A DNA stretch of 50,783 nucleotides from Clostridia bacterium (GTDB lineage: Bacteria; Bacillota; Clostridia; Oscillospirales; CAG-272), in NCBI GenBank assembly GCA_017537175.1, contig JAFYLH010000007.1, positions 1 through 50,783 of the forward strand, in the 5' to 3' direction. Numbering within the stretch: position 1 is the stretch's first letter; each line of letters starts with the position of its first letter. A program made the translations under genes and the position numbers. The notes beneath the pieces were generated by a model that worked only from the letters and a program-made list of their open reading frames with translations, was not told the DNA's origin and did no database searches. Shown piece by piece: positions 49,835-50,783 of the stretch.

Positions 49835-50783
49835 TTAGTCGTTGATTTCGATAACAACGCCGGAACCAACTGTTCTACCACCCTCACGGATAGCGAAACG
49901 GAGACCCTTCTCGATAGCGATAGGAGTGATGAGCTCAACGTTCATATCTACGTTATCGCCGGGACGGCACATTTCAACATCAGCGGGAAGAGTGATGATA
50001 CCGGTAACGTCGGTTGTTCTGAAGTAGAACTGAGGTCTGTAGCCGGAGAAGAAGGGCTTCTTACGGCCGCCTTCCTTTTCGGTAAGAACGTAAACCTGAC
50101 CAACGAACTTGGTGTGAGGATGGATGGAACCGGGCTTACAGAGAACCTGACCACGCTCGATACCCTTCTTGTCGATACCACGGAGGAGAAGACCTACGTT
50201 GTCGCCTGCCTCTGCGAGATCCATCATCTTGTGGAACATCTCAACACCGGTAACGGTTGTTGTCTGCTTCTCTTCGGTAAGACCAACGATTTCAACAACG
50301 TCGCCTACCTTGATGGTACCACGCTCTACTCTACCGGTAGCAACGGTACCACGACCGGAAATGGAGAATACGTCCTCTACAGGGAGAAGGAAGTCAAGGT
50401 CAGCCTTTCTCTCGGGAGTAGGAATGTACTCATCAACTGCGTTCATAAGCTCAACGATAGGAGCGTACTCGGGAGCGTTGATATCCTTGGACTCGGAGAG
50501 AAGTGCCTCACGAGCGGAACCACGAACGATAGGAAGATCATCGCCGGGGAAGTCGTACTGAGAAAGAAGATCTCTGATCTCCATCTCAACGAGCTCGAGG
50601 AGCTCTTCGTCGTCAACGAGGTCGGTCTTGTTCATGAATACTACGAGAGCAGGAACGTCAACCTGACGAGCGAGGAGCACGTGCTCACGGGTCTGCTGGA
50701 GAGGACCGTCGGTACCAGCAACAACGAGGATAGCACCGTCCATCTGAGCAGCACCGGTGATCATGTTCTTAACGTAGTCAGCG
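49835..50783 (-). CDS. tuf: Elongation factor Tu, 3' part (5' end beyond window)
   Basis: EF-Tu delivers aminoacyl-tRNA to the ribosome as a GTPase. About 316 of roughly 400 residues are present, entering at [20 protein letters not shown]. The NKxD guanine motif appears as [10 protein letters not shown]. Domain 2 has [14 protein letters not shown], and domain 3 ends [15 protein letters not shown]. The P-loop and switch I lie outside the window. Codon use is highly optimised. Confidence 0.97.
   Translation of the reverse strand, partial: ADYVKNMITGAAQMDGAILVVAGTDGPLQQTREHVLLARQVDVPALVVFMNKTDLVDDEELLELVEMEIRDLLSQYDFPGDDLPIVRGSAREALLSESKDINAPEYAPIVELMNAVDEYIPTPERKADLDFLLPVEDVFSISGRGTVATGRVERGTIKVGDVVEIVGLTEEKQTTTVTGVEMFHKMMDLAEAGDNVGLLLRGIDKKGIERGQVLCKPGSIHPHTKFVGQVYVLTEKEGGRKKPFFSGYRPQFYFRTTDVTGIITLPADVEMCRPGDNVDMNVELITPIAIEKGLRFAIREGGRTVGSGVVIEIND

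Overview
The window reads as chromosomal DNA of a Gram-positive, moderate-GC Clostridia-type Firmicute, probably a gut commensal close to Oscillospirales/Ruminococcaceae. The evidence is near-consensus sigma-A promoters with 17-nt spacers, strong AGGAGG ribosome binding sites, LPXTG sortase substrates, SLH domains, BspA-like leucine-rich repeats and a short-form HisG that needs HisZ. The genus call is inference.

Layout. (1) 54-13284, minus strand: arginine and histidine biosynthesis in one run of 14 genes, argC-argJ-argB-argD-argF-hisZ-hisG-hisD-hisC-hisB-hisH-hisA-hisF-hisIE. It has one obvious strong promoter before argC and a terminator after hisIE. Palindromic repeats interrupt three junctions. 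(2) 13441-18533: a secreted leucine-rich-repeat protein, an unusual array of small hairpins, a sugar isomerase/oxidoreductase pair, and lexA with a LexA-box candidate on its promoter. (3) 18795-29268: an M14 peptidase facing a sortase-dependent pilus locus (coiled-coil protein, signal peptidase I, 1436-aa tip protein, backbone pilin, class C sortase, minor pilin, second sortase). (4) 29499-33554: a 1321-aa S-layer-attached protein with predicted phosphatase and phosphodiester glycosidase domains. (5) 33585-38385, plus strand: a carbohydrate cluster (SorE-like dehydrogenase, aldolase/short-chain-dehydrogenase fusion, PHP protein) with codon use like that of tuf. (6) 38387-43448: an SGNH hydrolase, a kinase-only Ser/Thr kinase, small secreted proteins, two helix-turn-helix proteins and a zinc-ribbon/transmembrane/leucine-rich-repeat protein; this looks like a small sensing module. 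(7) 43450-46391: a truncated uvrB fused at a 14-bp microhomology to a broken SGNH-hydrolase copy, then an unrecognised membrane protein paired with LemA. (8) 46409-50783: an oxidoreductase, an amidohydrolase, an AbrB-like regulator, two VanZ proteins and the 3' part of tuf.

The least explained items are a modular inverted-repeat family whose 7-bp-unit arms are exchanged between copies while the core is kept, the nested hairpin array at 15226-15412, the uvrB/SGNH breakpoint, and the kinase/HTH/leucine-rich-repeat module. No transposase, phage gene, CRISPR array, rRNA or tRNA was recognised.
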